Shown here piece by piece: positions 54,246 through 63,932 of a stretch of DNA of 64,000 nt; the stretch's first letter is position 1; every line of letters starts with the position of its first letter. Location: contig NZ_BCZQ01000028.1 in NCBI RefSeq assembly GCF_001598815.1, forward strand, positions 25,017-89,016, given 5' to 3'. The position numbers were made by a program, and so were the translations under genes. The notes below the pieces were generated by a model. The model was not told the DNA's origin. It did not search any database and worked only from the letters and a program-made list of their open reading frames with translations. The DNA comes from Sphingopyxis terrae subsp. terrae NBRC 15098 (GTDB taxonomy: Bacteria; Pseudomonadota; Alphaproteobacteria; Sphingomonadales; Sphingomonadaceae).

Positions 54246-56434
54246 GGTTGGCCTCCCTCGGACGGCGGCACATCGACGGGCGTGACGCTGCCGTCCGGAC
54301 GGCGCAGCGCGGGCTGTTCGCCCGGCCCGACCGTCACGTCGGCGGCTGTCGCCGCGCTCGGCAGCGGCGGCGTCGTGCCCATATAATCGCGCACCAGTGT
54401 GTCGATCGCGGGTTCCTCGCCGGGATTCCGGCGCAACTGGAAGTCGCGGATATAGCCATAGCGGCGCGCCGTCAGTGCGGCGTTGTCCTCGGCATTTTTC
54501 AGGATCGTCGGGCGGATGAAGACCATCAAATTGGTCTTGGCACGGCTGCGGCTGCGCGATTTGAACAGTTCGCCGATCAGCGGGATGTCGCTGAGCAGCG
54601 GAATCCGCTCGATCGTCTTGCGTTCGTCGTCGTTGAGCAGCCCCCCGATCGCGAGGATCTGACCGTCGTCGACAGTCAGCGTCGTTTCGAACGAGCGCTT
54701 GTTGAGGATGAGGTCGCTGTTGCGCGACGACACGGGGCCGGCGACGCTCGACACTTCCTGACGCAGGAACAGCTTGACCTCGCCCGCGCCATTGACCTGC
54801 GGCGTGACTTCCAGCTTGATGCCGACTTCCTCGCGCTGGACGGTGCGGAAGGCATTGTCGAAATTCTTGCTCAGCGCCTCGCCCGTCGTGATCGGCACTT
54901 CCTGCCCGACCAAAAATTTCGCGGCCTGATTGTCGAGCGTGACGATGTGCGGGGTAGCGAGGAGGTTCGACGTCGTGTCCGATTTCACCGCATTGATGAT
55001 CGCGCCGAACACCGTGTTCTTGCCGATATCGCCCGCGAAGCCGGCGAATCCACCGGTGGCCGAGAGCAGCGACGCCGCCGCGGCCTCTTGCAGGCTGCTG
55101 CCGAGCGCGCTCGACGTCTGGGTGACGACGGTCGTGCCGTCGACGGTCGTCGAATCCTGCGTCAGCTTGGTCGCGGCATAAGCTCCCCCCAGCGTCAGGA
55201 TATTGGGCTGGGCATTGCCATAGCTCGTCGCGGCGAAGGGGATATTCTTGCCGCCGAGCAGGAACTGGACGCCGAGGCGCTTTGCCGCATCGTCGCCGAT
55301 TTCGACCACGATCGCCTCGACAAGCACCTGCGGACGGCGCGCGTCGAGTTGGCGGATCAGTTCGCCGAGCATCCGCTGCACATCGGCATTGGCGGCGACG
55401 ATGATCGCGTTCGCGCCTTCGTAGCGGGTGACGATCGCCGGACCGCGCGTCGCGATGCTGCCGCCCGCCCCGCTGACCGTGGTCGGCGCGGCGCTGGCGG
55501 TGGTCGTGGCCGCGGGGGCCGGAGTGCCGCCGCTGCCACCCGACGAAGACGATGAGGATGCCGGCGGCAATCCCGCCTTCTGCGCCGGGTCGCTACCGCC
55601 GCCAACAAGCTGTTGCAGCGTCGGCAGCAGCGTTTCGGCATTGGCATGTTCCAGCCAGTAAACGCGCAATTCGGTCCCGCCCGCCGCGCGCATGTCGAGA
55701 TCGCGCGCCATCGACACGAAGCGCGCAACCATCGCCTGATCGCCGCGCAGCGCCACCGCGTTGCTGCTGTCGATCGGAACGATCGCGACCGGCGCCTGCG
55801 CGCCCTCCCCCGCCGCCGGGACCAGCGCCTGAAGCGCGGCGGCGATTTCGCGCGCGCCGGCATTCTTCAGCGCAACGACCTCGCTGGTCGAGGTGTCGCG
55901 GTCGATGCTCGACGCGAGCGCACGGATGCGCCGGATATTGTCGGCGAAATCGGCAACGACAAGACTGTTCGCATTGCGATTGGCGGTCAGCGAGCCCTGC
56001 GGGCTGACCAGCGGGCGCAGGGTTTCGACAGCCGCCATCGCGTCGATATGGCGCAGCCGGATGATTTCGGTGACAAACTGGTTCTGCGCTGCGCCGCCGC
56101 TGCCGATGCGCGTCGGCTGCGTCGCCGCGCCGTCGATCGGCTGGATGCGATAGCTGCCGTTGGGATTGGGCACCGCAACCAGACCGTTGGCGCGCAGCGT
56201 CGAGAGGAAAATTTCGAAATATTCGCTGCGCGACAGCGGCCGGTCGGTGACGACCGATACCTTGCCGTTGACACGCCCGTCGATCACGAACGTCCGCCCC
56301 GTGATCCGCGCCGCATCCTGAATGAAGGCGCGAACGTCGGCGTCGCGGACGTTCAGCGTATATTGGGCCAGCACCGGAACGGGCGTCGCCGAGACAAGGG
56401 CGGCGGCCAGCATGAGAGAGAGTTTGAGGCGCAT
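54242..56434 (-). CDS. gspD: Type II secretion secretin GspD
   Basis: 730 residues. Signal peptide (LSLMLAAALVSATPVPVLA-QY), N0-N3 ring domains (DADVRAFIQDAARITGRTF; LRHIDAMAAVETLRPL; LEHANAETLLPTLQQL) and the C-terminal secretin domain (VPITTGEALSKNFDNAFRTV, EVTPQVNGAGEVKLFLRQEV, GGLLNDDERKTIERIPLLSD). A Ser/Gly/Thr-rich insert lies in the N3 region. It forms the outer-membrane channel. The start is 5 bases after gspC. Confidence 0.96.
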   Translation of the reverse strand: MRLKLSLMLAAALVSATPVPVLAQYTLNVRDADVRAFIQDAARITGRTFVIDGRVNGKVSVVTDRPLSRSEYFEIFLSTLRANGLVAVPNPNGSYRIQPIDGAATQPTRIGSGGAAQNQFVTEIIRLRHIDAMAAVETLRPLVSPQGSLTANRNANSLVVADFADNIRRIRALASSIDRDTSTSEVVALKNAGAREIAAALQALVPAAGEGAQAPVAIVPIDSSNAVALRGDQAMVARFVSMARDLDMRAAGGTELRVYWLEHANAETLLPTLQQLVGGGSDPAQKAGLPPASSSSSSGGSGGTPAPAATTTASAAPTTVSGAGGSIATRGPAIVTRYEGANAIIVAANADVQRMLGELIRQLDARRPQVLVEAIVVEIGDDAAKRLGVQFLLGGKNIPFAATSYGNAQPNILTLGGAYAATKLTQDSTTVDGTTVVTQTSSALGSSLQEAAAASLLSATGGFAGFAGDIGKNTVFGAIINAVKSDTTSNLLATPHIVTLDNQAAKFLVGQEVPITTGEALSKNFDNAFRTVQREEVGIKLEVTPQVNGAGEVKLFLRQEVSSVAGPVSSRNSDLILNKRSFETTLTVDDGQILAIGGLLNDDERKTIERIPLLSDIPLIGELFKSRSRSRAKTNLMVFIRPTILKNAEDNAALTARRYGYIRDFQLRRNPGEEPAIDTLVRDYMGTTPPLPSAATAADVTVGPGEQPALRRPDGSVTPVDVPPSEGGQP

Positions 56435-56439
56435 AAAAC

Positions 56440-57318
56440 CTATTGTTTCGAAAGGAACAGGGCGACGGGAACGACGCTCGCGCCGCGCTCGACCTCGAGC
56501 GAGACGCGCGCACCGGGCGCAAATTGGCTGGCGAGCACGGCGGCATCGGCGGCCGATCCGATCGGACGGCCGTTCACCGAACGGATGACATCGCCGGGGC
56601 GCAGGCCCGCGGCGCGGAAGACGGCGCCGTCGCCCTGCGGCTGGACCGAAAGGCCGGTGACCTTGCCGCCTTCGGTGCGCGGCGCGAAGCCGATGCCGGC
56701 CTTGAGCGCGGCGGGCGACATCTCGCCGCTCGCCGTGGTGCCGTTGGCCGCCGCGCCGGGGGATCCGACCTCGGGCGTCGGGGCGGGCAGCGGCGTCGCG
56801 GGATTGGCGACCGGCGCGTCGCCGCTTTGATCGAGAAACAGGCTTTCGCGCGTGCCGCCGCGGTCGAGGAGCACATGGTCGAAGGCGACGCCGATCAGCT
56901 TGACGCCCGGCGCGATCTCTTCGCCGACGGCATAGCTGTTCTGCAGACCGTCATCGCCCGCAATGATCGCGGAGCCCCCGCCGGTCGCTTCGTTGAGATT
57001 GATCCCGAACAGCGTCAGGCCGAGCGAGGTGACCGTCGCGCTGGCCGGCCCTTGCGGCCCGCTGCGGAAGAAGGGGTCGAAGCTCGAGAAAATCGCGCGG
57101 CGTTCGGCCGGCGATGCGATGACCGCGGTCTGCGGCTGCCACGCGCCCAGCGGGGCGAGCGGAACGATCAACGCCCAGAGGAGATTGACGCATTGCCAGA
57201 TCAGCAGTGCGCCGAGGATGACGACGCCGATCAGCGGCGCGGCATCGCGCGGCGCCCGCCTGCCGGCACGCAGCCAGCGCGGCAGCCGAACGGCCGATCC
57301 CCTCATCAGCGTCGCCAT
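56440..57318 (-). CDS. gspC: Type II secretion protein GspC
   Basis: 292 residues (alternative ATG four codons in). Membrane helix (LIGVVILGALLIWQCVNLLW), a homology-region domain (SLGLTLFGINLNEATGGGSA, then EEIAPGVKLIGVAFDHVLLD), a Pro/Ala linker and a PDZ-like C-terminal domain (GLRPGDVIRSVNGRPIGSAA). GspC couples the inner-membrane platform to the secretin and helps select substrates. It is the first gene of the operon gspC-D-E-F-G-H-I-J-K-L-M-N-O. Confidence 0.94.
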   Translation of the reverse strand: MATLMRGSAVRLPRWLRAGRRAPRDAAPLIGVVILGALLIWQCVNLLWALIVPLAPLGAWQPQTAVIASPAERRAIFSSFDPFFRSGPQGPASATVTSLGLTLFGINLNEATGGGSAIIAGDDGLQNSYAVGEEIAPGVKLIGVAFDHVLLDRGGTRESLFLDQSGDAPVANPATPLPAPTPEVGSPGAAANGTTASGEMSPAALKAGIGFAPRTEGGKVTGLSVQPQGDGAVFRAAGLRPGDVIRSVNGRPIGSAADAAVLASQFAPGARVSLEVERGASVVPVALFLSKQ

Positions 57319-57449
57319 GACCCTATCTGTCCCCCAGCTGAAACCTGTCTCGCGAATCGCCTAGGCGCCGTCCGTGACAATCAGTTGACGGGAAGATTAC
57401 AGTTTTTTGTCAGAGGGGCGAGTCCGGGCTGGCGCCGGCACCCGCCAGT

Positions 57450-57477
57450 GCCGCCCCGGCGCTGCGGCCGGGGCGGC
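57450..57477. terminator. GC-rich hairpin after the TonB-dependent receptor gene
   Basis: GCCGCCCCGG and CCGGGGCGGC form a perfect 10-bp stem with an 8-base loop, 15-42 bases beyond the receptor stop on the minus strand. There is no U-run in that direction, so it is a weak or rho-assisted terminator candidate. A run of six T on the plus strand lies nearby at about 57402. Confidence 0.45.
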
Positions 57478-57491
57478 TGGCAAGGGATGCC

Positions 57492-60242
57492 TCAGAATTT
57501 CAGCGACCCGCCCAGCGAGAAGGTCGTGCCGGTCTTGTACAGGTTGTAATAGATGCGGTTGTCGCCGCTTTCCTGCATTTCCTTGTATTTCGTACCGAAG
57601 ATGTTGCGGGCCTCGAACTTGAGTTCGAGTTCCTTGCCAAACAGCGGGATACCCTGGCGCGCGACGAAATCGACCTGGATGCCCGGCCGTTCGAAGATGT
57701 CGGGCTGACCCGACGGGCCGCGCCGCGTGACGCGATCGGATGCATAAGAGATCAGGAAAGTCTGCTGCGACAGCTTGTCGGTGTCTTCGAGGCCGAATTC
57801 CAGATTGACCAGATGATCCGACTGGCCGGTCAGCGGCGCGCCGTCGCGGAAGAACTGACTCGCCAGCGTCGCACCGGTGAACGGATAAGCCTGAACGGGA
57901 TCGGTCGGCCCGACCTTCAGCTTCGATTGCGACCAGGTGTAGTTGCCGATCAGCACTGCGCGGCGGCTGGCCCAGAAAGCCCCGTTCATACCGCTGAGGT
58001 CGAAATATTTCTGCGCCTCGAACTCCACGCCATAAAGCGTCGCCTCGGGCGCGTTGGCAAAGCGCGTCGTCACGCTGTTGCCGTCGAAGCTGGCGTAGGT
58101 TTCGATCGGATTCTTGATCTTTTTCCAGAAGCCGCCGAGCGACACGCGCTGTTCGGGTGCGAAATACCATTCGAGGCGCGTTTCCGCGTTATAGAGCTGG
58201 CTGTCGACGAGCTGCGGATTGCCCTGGAACGTGCGGTTGCTGTCCGGATCATAATAGGTCTGGAATACCAGCTCGCGGAACTGCGGCCGTGCAATCGTCT
58301 TCGACCCGCTCAGGCGGAATTGCAGCTGCGGCGAGATTTCGTAGGTCAGCGTCGCGGCAGGAAGCAGGTAGTCGCGCTTGAGGTTGGTCGCCGGCGGCAG
58401 CGTCGGGTTGACCGTATAGACCTGCACCGCGCTCACGCCCTGATTGGCGCTTTCGTACCGGGCGCCGATGTTGAGATTGAGCTGGTCGGTCAGATCGGCC
58501 TGGAGCTGACCATAGCCCGCATGGTTGCGCAGCGTCGCCTTGAAGGTCGGGTTCGACCCCGTGCTGTCGACGAGCGCGATCCCCGTCGCAACGGGGTTCG
58601 CCGGACAATCGGGCGCAACCGTCGCATCGACGCCGGGGAAGCAGATCACCGCCTGCGATAGCAGCAGGTCGGGGCGCAGCAGCGAAATGCCGAGCGGGAT
58701 GTTGTTGTTGCCCTGGAACAGGAAGTCGCGGCGTTCGGTGACGCGGTTGGTATCACTGAAGGCATAGCCGAGGATCAGCTTGACCCGCGCCGCCAGATCG
58801 TAGGTGACGTCGATACCGGCCGAATAGAGATCTTCGTTGAGGTCCGAAAAGGCGATCGTCGCGCTGCCCGGCCGCTGGCCCGTGTTCAGCGTGTTGGTGA
58901 AGAACTGCCCATAGGGATCGGTCGGGCTGTTCGAACGGCTGTACATGAAGCTCAGCTCGAACGGCGCCTCGCGCTGCGAATTGGCGTAGCCGGCGCGGAT
59001 ATCGACATCAAGGCCGTCCATCGGCTTGAACTCGCCGACAAACTGCGTGTCGATCAGCTGGCGGGCGTACCAGGCCGTGTCCTGATACTGGAAGCTGACG
59101 CCGGGGTTGGCGTCGGCGGTGTCGGGCCGGTCTTCGGCACCAAGGCGCGCCTGTTTGATCGTGTCGCGGATATAAAGGTTGGTCCAGCGAATCTTGTTAT
59201 CGCCGAATTCGAGGCTGAGACCGAGCAGCGCGTTGGCAACAATGCGGTTATCGGTGACGACGCGGCGGACATTGGTGTTGAGCGACGACAGGTCGAGCGC
59301 GTTCGCGGTCTGCTGCGCAATATCGCGCGTGCGCCATTTGGTCGTGTAGCCAGCGGTCGCGATCAGGCCGAGTTCGGCATCGCCGATCGTCCAGGACTTG
59401 CCGCCGGTGACGTTCACGCCCCAGTTGACCGGCATATTGTTGTTCTGCTGCAGCACCGCATTACTGGCGTTGACGAACTGGCCGGCGATCGCCTGCTGGT
59501 TGACGCTGGGATCGTTGATGCGAAGCCCCGATGCGCGCCACGCCGCATAGGCGGGCGGCAGATTGCGACCGCCGTCGCCGAAGCCGGTCCAGTCGCTGCC
59601 GGTGCCATAATAGGTGTAGCCGAGCTGTCCGGTGGTTTCCGAATTGCCGCCGATGCTGCCGCCAATGGTCAGAAACGGCTCTCGCGGGACCGCCTTGGTC
59701 GTCAGGTTGATGACGCCGCCGCCGAATTCGCCGGGGAAATTCGCCGAATAGCTTTTCTGCACCAGCGAAGAGGCGATGATGCTGCTGGGGAAAATGTCGA
59801 GCGGGACGACGCGCTTGAGCGGTTCGGGGCTCGGCAGCGGCGAACCGTTGAGCAGTGCGAGCGAATAGCGATCGCCAAGGCCGCGAACATAGACGAAGCC
59901 GTTGCCGACAACGCTGAGGCCGGTGACGCGGCCGAGCGCGCCGGCGATATTGCCTTCACCCGTGCGCGCGATGTCGGCGGCGCCGAGCACCGAGACGACC
60001 TGCGGCGCGGTGCGCTCGATATTGGCGCTGCGGCGGCCGGTGACGACGATCTCCGCGCCGGGGATCGAAATGTCGGTATCGTCCTGCGGCGCTGCTTCGG
60101 CAGAGTCTGCGGGCGCGGCGTCCGCGGCAGCTTCTGCCGCGGGTTCGGCCGGAGCGGGGTCGGTCTGCGCCATCGCCGTGGCGGGCGCGACGAGCGCCGT
60201 GGTGATCAAAAGCAGGCTGGCGAGCCGGTACGGCTTGGACAT
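57492..60242 (-). CDS. TonB-dependent outer-membrane receptor
   Basis: 916 residues from the ATG at 60242. Signal peptide (LASLLLITTALVAPATAMA-QT), an Ala/Asp-rich linker, TonB box region (IPGAEIVVTGRRSANIERTA), plug domain (GNIAGALGRVTGLSVVGNGF, LLNGSPLPSPEPLKRVVPLD) and a large 22-strand type barrel ending in Phe (GGSLKF). No TonB-signalling N-terminal extension is visible. The gene is just upstream of gspC on the same strand and follows a lipoprotein gene by 79 bases. The substrate is unknown. Pairing with the lipoprotein recalls receptor/surface-lipoprotein pairs. Confidence 0.93.
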   Translation of the reverse strand: MSKPYRLASLLLITTALVAPATAMAQTDPAPAEPAAEAAADAAPADSAEAAPQDDTDISIPGAEIVVTGRRSANIERTAPQVVSVLGAADIARTGEGNIAGALGRVTGLSVVGNGFVYVRGLGDRYSLALLNGSPLPSPEPLKRVVPLDIFPSSIIASSLVQKSYSANFPGEFGGGVINLTTKAVPREPFLTIGGSIGGNSETTGQLGYTYYGTGSDWTGFGDGGRNLPPAYAAWRASGLRINDPSVNQQAIAGQFVNASNAVLQQNNNMPVNWGVNVTGGKSWTIGDAELGLIATAGYTTKWRTRDIAQQTANALDLSSLNTNVRRVVTDNRIVANALLGLSLEFGDNKIRWTNLYIRDTIKQARLGAEDRPDTADANPGVSFQYQDTAWYARQLIDTQFVGEFKPMDGLDVDIRAGYANSQREAPFELSFMYSRSNSPTDPYGQFFTNTLNTGQRPGSATIAFSDLNEDLYSAGIDVTYDLAARVKLILGYAFSDTNRVTERRDFLFQGNNNIPLGISLLRPDLLLSQAVICFPGVDATVAPDCPANPVATGIALVDSTGSNPTFKATLRNHAGYGQLQADLTDQLNLNIGARYESANQGVSAVQVYTVNPTLPPATNLKRDYLLPAATLTYEISPQLQFRLSGSKTIARPQFRELVFQTYYDPDSNRTFQGNPQLVDSQLYNAETRLEWYFAPEQRVSLGGFWKKIKNPIETYASFDGNSVTTRFANAPEATLYGVEFEAQKYFDLSGMNGAFWASRRAVLIGNYTWSQSKLKVGPTDPVQAYPFTGATLASQFFRDGAPLTGQSDHLVNLEFGLEDTDKLSQQTFLISYASDRVTRRGPSGQPDIFERPGIQVDFVARQGIPLFGKELELKFEARNIFGTKYKEMQESGDNRIYYNLYKTGTTFSLGGSLKF

Positions 60243-60321
60243 GGCGGTTTCCCCAGAATCCGGATCAGATATGCGGGAGGGGACGGCACGCGCCGCCCCC
60301 TCCCCGGTCGACGTTTCAATC

Positions 60322-61944
60322 TCAGCTGGTCGGCAGCGAGGTGCAGAGTCCGCTGTTGCCGGTGCCGAAGCTGGCGGTGCCGCTGTTGCAGGTCCAGCCC
60401 TGGTACCAGGTGTCGTTGGCGTCCTTGACCGCACCGATATAGGTCGTCTTGTCGAAGAAGCCGGCGCGGGTCAGTTCGATGCTGTTGAAAGTCTGGCCGT
60501 TCAGCGTCGACATATCGAACGGCGTCACCGCGGTTTCGGTCGCACCATTGACGAAGAGGCTGGTCAGCGTCGGAACATAGGTGTCGCTGTTGCCGTTGCT
60601 GCCGGCGCCGAAGATCGCCTGCACCTCGGCCGCGGTTACGCCGCTGCCGATATATTTGGTCGCCGAACACTGCATGAGCACCGACTGGAACACCGGCGCG
60701 CCATATTCGTCGATCGCAGCATTCTGCGTCGCCGAAGCCGTCTGCGCGCGGCTGATGCGCAGGCAGGGGTTGTTCGGGCTGAGCAGCACGCTGTTGTAGA
60801 TGCCGTAGTCGGTGCCGCCGCGCAGCAGGATCGACGCCTGGTCGGACGAGGCGTTGGGCGAATTCTGGTAGAAAACATAGTTGGCGACGCGCGTGTTCTG
60901 GCGCGGATTGTCACCGTCGAGCGCATTGTCGGTATCGGCTTCGATCATCGCGTCGCCGATGTTCGCGCGCTGGACGACGATCCCGTACTGGAAGTTCGCC
61001 TTGGTCCCGACGTCGGTGTCGAGATTATCGTCCTCGGCGCCGACCGCGATGAAATATTTCATGTGCGCATGGCCACCGAACACTTCGACCGCATCGTCCG
61101 AGCTGTTGTACGACATGATATGGTCGAGCTGGGTGCCCGAACCGACGCCCTGCAGCGTCAGCGACTGAAGCTCGCTGTTCGACGACAGGATGTAGCCCGA
61201 ATAGCGGATCTGGACATAGCTCATCCGGCCGCTGCTCTCGCTGTTGCTCGCACCGCCATAGAGCGCCGGATCGACGGCGCCTTCGGTCTGGCGTTCGCAC
61301 GCCGTCGTGCCCGGGGTCGCGCCGCTGGTGCCGCAATCGGTGATCTGCGCGCGGCCGCTCAGCACGACGCCGCCCCACTGGCCCGACGAATTTTCGGTGT
61401 TCAGGCCCTGGACGTTGTCGCGGCTGGTGAAGATGATCGGCAGCGTCGGGGTGCCGACCGCCTGGATCGAGTTGCCGCGGTTGACGTTGAGCCACGACGG
61501 ACCCGATTCGCCGTACAGCATCACGCCCGGCTCGATCGTCAGCACGACGTTGGTCGTGCCCGACGTCGCCGCGCCCTGATCGGTGCCGACATCGACGCGG
61601 CCGTTCATGCGATAGACGAGACCGGCGATCTTGGGCAGCGTAACGCTCTTGTTGATGCGCGACGGAAGCGTGCAGACGCGGAATTCGCCGACGGTCGGAT
61701 TCTTGATCGTGCCGCTGTCGGTCAGGCCCTGCGGATCGGAAATCGTGGGACAGCCCGCGGCCGGGGTCACGCTGGGTGTCGGGGTTGGCGTCGGGGTCGG
61801 CGTCGGCGTGGGGGTCGGCGTGGGATTGATGATGATGGTGCCGCCCTCACCCGGCGACGCGATATTGTCGGCGCCGCAGGCTGCCAAGACAGAACAGGCC
61901 ACGCCACTGAGCATGACCAAACGAACGCGCGCAAAAGCCGCCAT
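60322..61944 (-). CDS. Lipoprotein with Pro-Thr linker and beta-helix-like body
   Basis: 540 residues from the ATG at 61944 (GGAG 7 bases upstream). Lipobox VLAAC with Gly at +2 predicts an outer-membrane lipoprotein. A linker of about eight Pro-Thr repeats, encoded by a hexamer tandem near 61774-61823, leads to a repetitive beta-rich domain (LTIEPGVMLYGESG, SGQWGGVVLSGRAQI, LTLQGVGSGTQLDHI, DAVEVFGGHAHMKYF) consistent with a parallel beta-helix. Acidic Asp/Asn clusters may bind calcium. It is probably co-transcribed with the TonB-dependent receptor. Its place beside gspC-O suggests export to the surface by that T2SS, which is inference. Confidence 0.85.
   Translation of the reverse strand: MAAFARVRLVMLSGVACSVLAACGADNIASPGEGGTIIINPTPTPTPTPTPTPTPTPSVTPAAGCPTISDPQGLTDSGTIKNPTVGEFRVCTLPSRINKSVTLPKIAGLVYRMNGRVDVGTDQGAATSGTTNVVLTIEPGVMLYGESGPSWLNVNRGNSIQAVGTPTLPIIFTSRDNVQGLNTENSSGQWGGVVLSGRAQITDCGTSGATPGTTACERQTEGAVDPALYGGASNSESSGRMSYVQIRYSGYILSSNSELQSLTLQGVGSGTQLDHIMSYNSSDDAVEVFGGHAHMKYFIAVGAEDDNLDTDVGTKANFQYGIVVQRANIGDAMIEADTDNALDGDNPRQNTRVANYVFYQNSPNASSDQASILLRGGTDYGIYNSVLLSPNNPCLRISRAQTASATQNAAIDEYGAPVFQSVLMQCSATKYIGSGVTAAEVQAIFGAGSNGNSDTYVPTLTSLFVNGATETAVTPFDMSTLNGQTFNSIELTRAGFFDKTTYIGAVKDANDTWYQGWTCNSGTASFGTGNSGLCTSLPTS
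61774..61823. repeat. Hexamer tandem repeat encoding the Pro-Thr linker
   Basis: About eight imperfect copies of GGCGTC/GGGGTC in a row. The unit is six bases, so gain or loss changes linker length by whole Pro-Thr dipeptides without breaking the frame, allowing length variation of the linker. Confidence 0.75.
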
Positions 61945-62262
61945 GAAAATCTCCGTTCCCCGTGTGCGCGCCCTCGGCACGCTGCTGAACATTCATCCGC
62001 GAACGAGAAAAGGAATCGCCCCTCGCCCCCGGTGACGCCGCCACTAGGGTGATTCGATGACGGTCTGACGGTAGAGCCATGACAGTTGGGTGACTCTTCG
62101 GAGTCGTTTCGATGACATGGCGCGAACCTGCGCCTCTGCGCCGCCGCGCCGATTGCGCGATCCCGAAAAATAATTGCGCGGTGCTCGCTTGCATCGCCAA
62201 CAAAGCTTTGCTAGGCGCCCGCTCCTACCTGGTGCCGGACCCGATCCGGACCATCATGATGT

Positions 62263-62349
62263 GCGGTCGTGGCGGAACTGGTAGACGCGCAACGTTGAGG
62301 TCGTTGTGGCCGAAAGGCCGTGGAAGTTCGAGTCTTCTCGACCGCACCA
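62263..62349 (+). tRNA. tRNA-Leu (anticodon GAG)
   Basis: 87 bases including the encoded CCA. The acceptor GCGGTCG pairs with CGACCGC, the anticodon stem CAACG/CGTTG encloses the loop TTGAGGT giving anticodon GAG, and a long variable arm (GTGGCCGAAAGGCCGT) and T-arm GTTCGAGTC follow, as in class II leucine tRNAs. It reads CTC and CTT codons. The sequence character changes just after it, consistent with an integration site. Confidence 0.96.
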
Positions 62350-62717
62350 AACAGTCTAAGTTCTTGATAAAGAACGACTTTTAATTTTCCTGGCTAGCAA
62401 AATCGGCGCCTTTTGGGGCCAGTTTAGTGCACCCAAAATTGGCGTGCAGTCTGCTGAGGTCTCTGGTCGCCGTATTTTTAGACCAGAAATCAGCCCGGTC
62501 TCAGGCCGGCAAAATTCCGACTGCACTGGCTATTGGCAGGTCCGGAGAATTTGAGGGCTGAGTCGTCCTCATCACCGCTGTTACCATCTGCAAGGCCTTC
62601 AGCGTGGGGGTCACCTCGATGGCTCGAGCATAGACGAATTCCTTCGGAAGCGCGAGATACAGCTTTTAGAATGACGTACCCGTTGCCTTCATCAGGCCAT
62701 CAGAAACGGAGCCGAAC
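62350..62717. other. Non-coding region after tRNA-Leu, possible island boundary
   Basis: 368 bases with lower GC than the rest and no gene that can be supported. Frames present are short and lack start signals. No integrase or direct repeat of the tRNA 3' end is visible before the window ends, so attachment-site status is only suggested by position. Confidence 0.5.
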
Positions 62718-63932
62718 ATGCCCAAGCAATATAGCCGGAAAGAGTTCTACGACTTGGTGTGGTCGAAACCCATTACGCACCTCGCCAAAGACTTTGGCCT
62801 GTCTGACGTCGCGATCCACAAGATCTGCAAAAAGCACAATATCCCCAATCCGCCCTTGGGCTATTGGGCTAAGAAGGCCCATGGTAAAGCCGTCACCCAG
62901 ACGCCCCTTCCGCACAGCTCGAAAGATGTTGCCGACACAATCCTCATCGTCGAGGGCAGCTTCCTCTCCGAACCTGACAGTCTACGGTCAGCCCGTGAGC
63001 AGGCCAGGATCAACGCATCAGCGCCGGAAGCACAGCCCCCTACCGCGCGCCATTCAATCGTGGAGCGTACAATATCAAGCTTGATAAAAGCCAAGGTAGA
63101 TGCGCGGGGACTGGTTTCGTCCGCTCAGCAAGGATGCATTTCAGTTGCCGTAGCGCCGCCCTCGATTGAAAGGGTCGGCGCGGCATTGGACCTGCTGGTT
63201 GCAGCTGCTTCCGCGCAGAACTTCGAGCTCGCCAAATCGGAAAAGGCCATTGTTTTTATCGGGCACGAGACGACGATCGGTTTCAGCGTTCAGGAGACCG
63301 TGAAGCGCGTCAAACATGACCTGACCGCTGAGGAACTTGCCGAGGAGGAGCGTCACAAAAAGAAGCAGCGTCGAGACGAATGGTTCTCGTCATTTCTATT
63401 TCGGCGCAGGTTCCCCGAATGGGATTATCTACCAACGGGTCAGCTCGCAGTCGAAATCGAAGGTTCGTACTCTTATAGCGGCTCGGGGCCGCGGAAAAAC
63501 TTCAGGGATGGAAAGACCCAGAAGATAGAAACGATGGCCGTAGAGATTGCGATCGGCTTGGCGGTCACGGCAGCGGCAAAGAAGGAACGAATCAGAGCAG
63601 ATCGCGAGCGCGAAGCAAGATGGCAAGAGGAACGTCGACTCCGGCAGGAAGCCGAGCGGCAGAAGCATATTTCCGGTCGGCGACGCGACGAGCTGACATC
63701 CGTGCTCGAAGAGGTGGAAAAGTCGATCCGGCTGCAGCGTCTGGTGGCAAGTCTGCGAACTGACGTGGCGGGAACGGAACATCCGCGTGTCGCCGAATTC
63801 ATCAAATGGGCAGAGGCTTACGTCGATCGCCTGACCGACAGACTTTCAGCCGGCAGTCTGGAAGATCGGTTCACGCTCAACAAGGTCTTTGGATCTGACG
63901 ACGATCACAATTTCCATCCCAGCAGATGGTAA
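62718..63932 (+). CDS. Hypothetical protein with N-terminal HTH-like segment
   Basis: 404 residues. The N-terminal 50 residues (KEFYDLVWSKPITHLAKDFG, LSDVAIHKICKKHNIPNPPL, GYWAKKAHGK) form a helix-turn-helix-like element seen in many uncharacterised proteins of mobile regions. The rest is helical and charged, with a long coiled coil at about 285-345 rich in Arg and Glu. No catalytic motif is recognised. Codon use is less GC-biased than in the other genes of the window. It is the only gene after the tRNA-Leu, so horizontal acquisition is plausible. DNA binding is inferred. Confidence 0.75.
   Translation: MPKQYSRKEFYDLVWSKPITHLAKDFGLSDVAIHKICKKHNIPNPPLGYWAKKAHGKAVTQTPLPHSSKDVADTILIVEGSFLSEPDSLRSAREQARINASAPEAQPPTARHSIVERTISSLIKAKVDARGLVSSAQQGCISVAVAPPSIERVGAALDLLVAAASAQNFELAKSEKAIVFIGHETTIGFSVQETVKRVKHDLTAEELAEEERHKKKQRRDEWFSSFLFRRRFPEWDYLPTGQLAVEIEGSYSYSGSGPRKNFRDGKTQKIETMAVEIAIGLAVTAAAKKERIRADREREARWQEERRLRQEAERQKHISGRRRDELTSVLEEVEKSIRLQRLVASLRTDVAGTEHPRVAEFIKWAEAYVDRLTDRLSAGSLEDRFTLNKVFGSDDDHNFHPSRW

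Noticed and set aside
62112..62384. 90-codon plus-strand frame
   Set aside because: It runs through tRNA-Leu and has no start signal.
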